Part shown: in pieces, positions 60,995 to 64,000 of the stretch | Numbering within the stretch: the first letter of the stretch is position 1 | Layout: the number at the start of each line of letters is the position of its first letter | From: Terrabacter aerolatus | GTDB taxonomy: Bacteria > Actinomycetota > Actinomycetes > Actinomycetales > Dermatophilaceae | Assembly: GCF_007991735.1 (NCBI RefSeq) | Contig: NZ_BJYX01000006.1 | Coordinates: forward strand, 62,001 to 126,000 | Length of the DNA: 64,000 nucleotides | Reading direction: 5' to 3' | Made by a program: the position numbers and the translations under genes | Notes under the pieces: model-generated | What the model saw: only the letters and a program-made list of their open reading frames with translations | Database searches by the model: none | Told to the model about the DNA's origin: nothing

Positions 60995-63325
60995 GTGACC
61001 TGGTGGCGCGGCCGCTCACCGGCGGTGTTCTTCGTCGCCTCGGCCGTCCTGCTGGCCGGTGGCGCGATCGCCGCCGTCTCGGGTGCCGATGCCGTGTCGC
61101 GGGCCCTCTGGGTCGCCGCGACCGTGCTCGGTCTGGGGCTCTCGCTCCTGTGGACCGTGCGGTCCGTGGCCGAGCGCCGCGCGAGCGTCGACGTCATCGC
61201 CGTCCTCGCGCTGGCCGGCGCCCTGTGGGTCGGTGAGGAGTTCGCCGGCGCGATGGTGACCCTGATGCTGGCGAGCGGACGGCTGCTCGAGGACCGGGCC
61301 GCCGCCCGCGCCGACCGGGAGCTGCGGCTGCTCGTCGAACGCACCCCGCGCACGGCCCGACGCCGCACCGGCGACCGGGTCGACGGCATACCGGTCGAGG
61401 CGGTCTCTCCCGGAGACGTGCTCGTCGTCGGCACCGGTGAGGTCGTCCCCGTCGACGGGCGGCTGCTCGCGACCGGGACCTTCGACGAGTCGGCACTCAC
61501 CGGCGAGCCGATGCCCGTCGAACGCCCGAGTGGCGACGACGTGCGCAGCGGAGTGGTCAACGCCGGACCGCCGGTCGACCTCGTGGCCACCTCGTCGGCG
61601 TCGGAGTCGACCTACGCCAACGTCGTCCGTCTCGTCGAGCAGGCCCAGGCGACGTCGGCGCCGTTCGTGCGGACCGCCGACCGCTTCGCGGTGCTCTTCG
61701 TGCCGCTGACGCTCGTGCTGGCCGGACTCGCCTGGGCCCTGGCGGGATCCCCGGTCCGCGCCGTCGCGGTGCTCGTCGTCGCGACCCCGTGCCCACTGCT
61801 GCTCGCCGCTCCGGTCGCGATCATGTCCGGCCTGTCACGCGCCTCCCGCATCGGCGTCGTCGTCAAGGGTGGGGCGGCGCTCGAGGCCCTGGCCGCCGGC
61901 GAGGTCGTGCTCTTCGACAAGACCGGCACGCTCACGCACGGCCGGCCGGAGCTCGCCTCGGTGGTCACCGCACCGGGCGCACCACCCGCGCAGGACGTCC
62001 TGCGCCTCGCAGCATCCCTGAACCAGGTCTCGCCCCACCCGCTCGCGAGCGCGCTCGTCGGGGCCGCGCGCCGCCGCGACCTGGACCTCGAGCTGCCGAC
62101 CGGCGTTCGCGAGGTCCACGGCTACGGCCTCGAAGGCCTCGTCGGCGACGTCGTGGTCCGGCTCGGCAAGGCGCGCTGGATCGTCGGCGACGACGACCCC
62201 ACGTGGCTCCGACAGGTGCGCCGTCGCGCCGCGCTCGACGGTTGCCTGACGGTCTTCGTCGCCGTCGCCGGGCGACCGGCCGGCGCCTTCCTCCTCGAGG
62301 ATCCCGTGCGGCCCGACGCACCGCGCATGCTCGCCGCCCTCAAGGAGGTCGGCATCCGCCGCACCGTCCTGCTCACCGGCGACCGGGCGGACATCGCCGA
62401 GACCGTGGGGCGCATCGTCGGCGTCGACGCCGTGCTGGCCGACCGCGACCCCGCCGACAAGCTGGCCGCGATCCGCGACGAGTCGGCGGCGGCGCGCACG
62501 ATCATGGTCGGCGACGGCGTCAACGACGCCCCCGCCCTCGCGGCGGCGGGGGTGGGGGTCGCCCTGGCGGCGCGCGGGGCGACCGCCTCGTCGGAGGCCG
62601 CGGACGTCGTGCTCACCGTCGACCGGGTCGACGCGATCGCCGACGCGATCCTCATCGCCCGGCGCTCGCGGCGGATCGCCCTCGAGGCGGTGCTCGTCGG
62701 CATGGGCCTCTCGCTCGTCGCCATGCTCGCGGCAGCCGCAGGGCTGCTCCCGCCGGCGGCTGGTGCGGTGCTCCAGGAGGGCATCGACGTGCTCGCCATC
62801 GGGATCGCGCTGCGGGCCCTGCTGCCCAGCCGCCTGCACTCCGTGCCCATGTCGCAGGAGGACGTCGCCACGGCACGTCGTCTCCGCAGCGGTCACGACG
62901 TCGCCATCGCCGCCGTCGAGCAGATCCGCACCGTGGCCGACGACCTGCGCACGCGCGACTGCCGCCTCGAGCCCGTGCGCACGCTGCTGTCCCGTCTCGA
63001 GGAGGACCTCATCCCGCACGAGAGGGACGACGAGGAGGAGCTGATGCCCCTCGTGGCCCGGGCGCTCGGTGGTGCGGCCACCGCGACCATGCGCCGGACC
63101 CACGCCGAGATCGAGCACCAGGTCTCTCGGCTGCATCGTCTCCTCGACGGCATCGACCCGGAGCACGTGGCACCCGAGGACGTCACGGAGCTGCGCCGGC
63201 TGCTCTACGGCCTCTACGCCGTGTGCCGCCTGCACAACAGCCAGGAGGAGGAAGGCGCGTTCGCGCTCGTCCCCGCCGGACCCTCCCCGACGCGCAGGAG
63301 CGGCAGGCGTCGTGCGCCCGGCTGA
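60995..63325 (+). CDS. P1B-type ATPase with C-terminal hemerythrin domain
   Basis: 776-residue heavy-metal P-type ATPase. The actuator motif is ESALTGEP, the metal-site motif in the membrane is ATPCPLLLAAPVA (Cys266), the phosphorylation motif is DKTGTLTHG (Asp308), and the hinge motif is MVGDGVNDAPALA. There is no N-terminal metal-binding domain. From about residue 620 the protein continues as a hemerythrin HHE domain with His near 634 (SGHDVA), 675 (PHERDDEEE), 701-706 (RTHAEIEHQ) and 745 (LHNSQEEE), the expected di-iron ligands. This combination defines P1B-5 ATPases, linked to Ni2+/Fe2+ efflux with sensing of oxygen or metal by the tail. GTG at 60995 was taken. Monocistronic. Confidence 0.88.
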   Translation: MTWWRGRSPAVFFVASAVLLAGGAIAAVSGADAVSRALWVAATVLGLGLSLLWTVRSVAERRASVDVIAVLALAGALWVGEEFAGAMVTLMLASGRLLEDRAAARADRELRLLVERTPRTARRRTGDRVDGIPVEAVSPGDVLVVGTGEVVPVDGRLLATGTFDESALTGEPMPVERPSGDDVRSGVVNAGPPVDLVATSSASESTYANVVRLVEQAQATSAPFVRTADRFAVLFVPLTLVLAGLAWALAGSPVRAVAVLVVATPCPLLLAAPVAIMSGLSRASRIGVVVKGGAALEALAAGEVVLFDKTGTLTHGRPELASVVTAPGAPPAQDVLRLAASLNQVSPHPLASALVGAARRRDLDLELPTGVREVHGYGLEGLVGDVVVRLGKARWIVGDDDPTWLRQVRRRAALDGCLTVFVAVAGRPAGAFLLEDPVRPDAPRMLAALKEVGIRRTVLLTGDRADIAETVGRIVGVDAVLADRDPADKLAAIRDESAAARTIMVGDGVNDAPALAAAGVGVALAARGATASSEAADVVLTVDRVDAIADAILIARRSRRIALEAVLVGMGLSLVAMLAAAAGLLPPAAGAVLQEGIDVLAIGIALRALLPSRLHSVPMSQEDVATARRLRSGHDVAIAAVEQIRTVADDLRTRDCRLEPVRTLLSRLEEDLIPHERDDEEELMPLVARALGGAATATMRRTHAEIEHQVSRLHRLLDGIDPEHVAPEDVTELRRLLYGLYAVCRLHNSQEEEGAFALVPAGPSPTRRSGRRRAPG

Positions 63326-63484
63326 CCTCGCCCGGTGCGTATGCCGTGTCGTGCCGACGCTGCCGCCGGGCCACGGGTGCCCCGCGGTCCCGCGAGGGAG
63401 CAGCCGGGACACCTGCCCCGTCCCCACCGCCATACTGGGCGTGCCGCACCACGCGGCGTCAGCAGACCGGCGACGGAGGCTCGG

Positions 63485-64000
63485 ATGACGGCTGAGCTGG
63501 AGCACACGTGGGTGGCCCACTACGCCAAGGGGGTGCCCGCCGAGATCGATCCGCCCACCGAGTCGCTCGTGGACCTGCTGGACACGGCCGTCGCCACCCA
63601 CGGCCCCCGCCCGGCGCTCGAGTTCTTCGGCGCCGAGGTGACCTACACCGAGCTGGGGCGGCGCGTCGGGCTGGCGGCGGAGGGGCTGCGACGCCTCGGG
63701 GTGGAGGCGGGCGACCGCGTGGCCCTCGTGCTGCCCAACTGCCCCGACCACATCGTGGCGTTCCACGCCGTGCTCCGGCTCGGGGCCGTCGTCGTCGAGC
63801 ACAACCCGCTCTACACGCCCACGGAGATGGCCCACCAGTTCGGTGACCACGGGGCGCGCGTCGCCATCGCGTGGGACAGGGTCGCCGGTGCGGTCGCCGG
63901 TCTGCCGGGAGTCGAGCACGTGGTCGCCGTCGACCTGACGGCCTCGATGCCGTGGACGAAGCGGATCGCCCTGCGGCTGCCGGTGCGCCGTGCCCGCGAG
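63485..64000 (+). CDS. Long-chain acyl-CoA ligase, N-terminus (partial)
   Basis: An open frame starting at ATG 63485 (GGAGG upstream) runs to the right edge of the window (172 codons). The translation has the N-terminal features of the AMP-binding superfamily: DLLDTAVATHGPRPALEFFGAEVTYTELGRRVGLAAEGLRRLGV, then GDRVALVLPNCPDHIVAFHAVLRLGAVVVEHNPLYTP, typical of FadD-type long-chain fatty acid-CoA ligases. The catalytic core lies outside the window, so the assignment rests on these motifs only. Confidence 0.85.
   Translation, partial: MTAELEHTWVAHYAKGVPAEIDPPTESLVDLLDTAVATHGPRPALEFFGAEVTYTELGRRVGLAAEGLRRLGVEAGDRVALVLPNCPDHIVAFHAVLRLGAVVVEHNPLYTPTEMAHQFGDHGARVAIAWDRVAGAVAGLPGVEHVVAVDLTASMPWTKRIALRLPVRRARE

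Overview
The window is about 70% GC with almost exclusively G/C-ending codons, short or overlapping gene junctions and frequent GTG starts. The gene families (PcrA, DUF3017, DUF6350, the sucC-sucD and purN-purH blocks, Tat lipoproteins, RDD proteins) point to a high-GC actinobacterium, probably a member of Micrococcales such as the Intrasporangiaceae. The genus cannot be fixed from sequence alone. No rRNA, tRNA, CRISPR array or recognisable IS element was found.

Layout. 1-7.5 kb: the end of a CapD-like membrane protein, an aquaporin, a decayed DUF1800/DUF1501 gene pair, a SatD regulator with its membrane partner, then mdh, DUF3017, folD and a ferredoxin reductase. 7.6-13.4 kb: a heterodimeric ABC exporter with one ruined ATP site, and a Tat lipoprotein of the dimethylformamidase-large-subunit type. 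13.4-37.4 kb: a large nitrogen-heterocycle catabolic region. It holds a FdrA-YlbE fusion with its DUF2877 partner, a PucR regulator, a uracil-type NCS2 permease, a three-subunit molybdenum hydroxylase with a CoxG homologue, a nitrilase-superfamily amidase, hydantoinase A/B subunits, an NmrA-like reductase, carbamate kinase and a barbiturase/cyanuric acid hydrolase family enzyme. It is interrupted at 26.8-29.6 kb by a membrane protein with its regulator, an RDD protein and a nonapeptide-repeat protein. 37.5-46.8 kb: a housekeeping block (purH with a ZTP riboswitch, purN, DUF6350, sucD, sucC, a B12-binding subunit), plus a polysaccharide deacetylase and an AbiEi/DUF559 protein. 46.9-64 kb: a lipase, an M23 peptidase, PcrA, a GNAT, a frameshifted wax ester synthase/DGAT, a quinone oxidoreductase, an amidohydrolase, a second AbiEi/DUF559 gene bracketed by repeats, a Nudix hydrolase, a glycosyltransferase, a PIG-L deacetylase, a P1B-5-type ATPase with a hemerythrin tail and the start of an acyl-CoA ligase.

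How the genes may work together. The central cluster can be read as an ATP-conserving oxidative pyrimidine route. A pyrimidine is taken up by the NCS2 permease and hydroxylated by the Mo enzyme (uracil to barbiturate). The ring is opened by the barbiturase-family enzyme to ureidomalonate. The FdrA/YlbE/DUF2877 proteins then cleave it phosphorolytically, as their E. coli homologues are reported to do with oxalurate, and carbamate kinase turns the carbamoyl phosphate into ATP. The remaining amide would go to the nitrilase-superfamily amidase. The gene identities are read from sequence; the pathway assignment is inference. Related sequence motifs lie upstream of several transcription units of this cluster.

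Beyond genes, three signals stand out. The octamer CGGCATAC occurs about 36 times, against roughly two expected. A 95-bp inverted-repeat element is present three times, two copies bracketing one AbiEi/DUF559 gene. Tandem operator-like sites overlap the start of the SatD gene.
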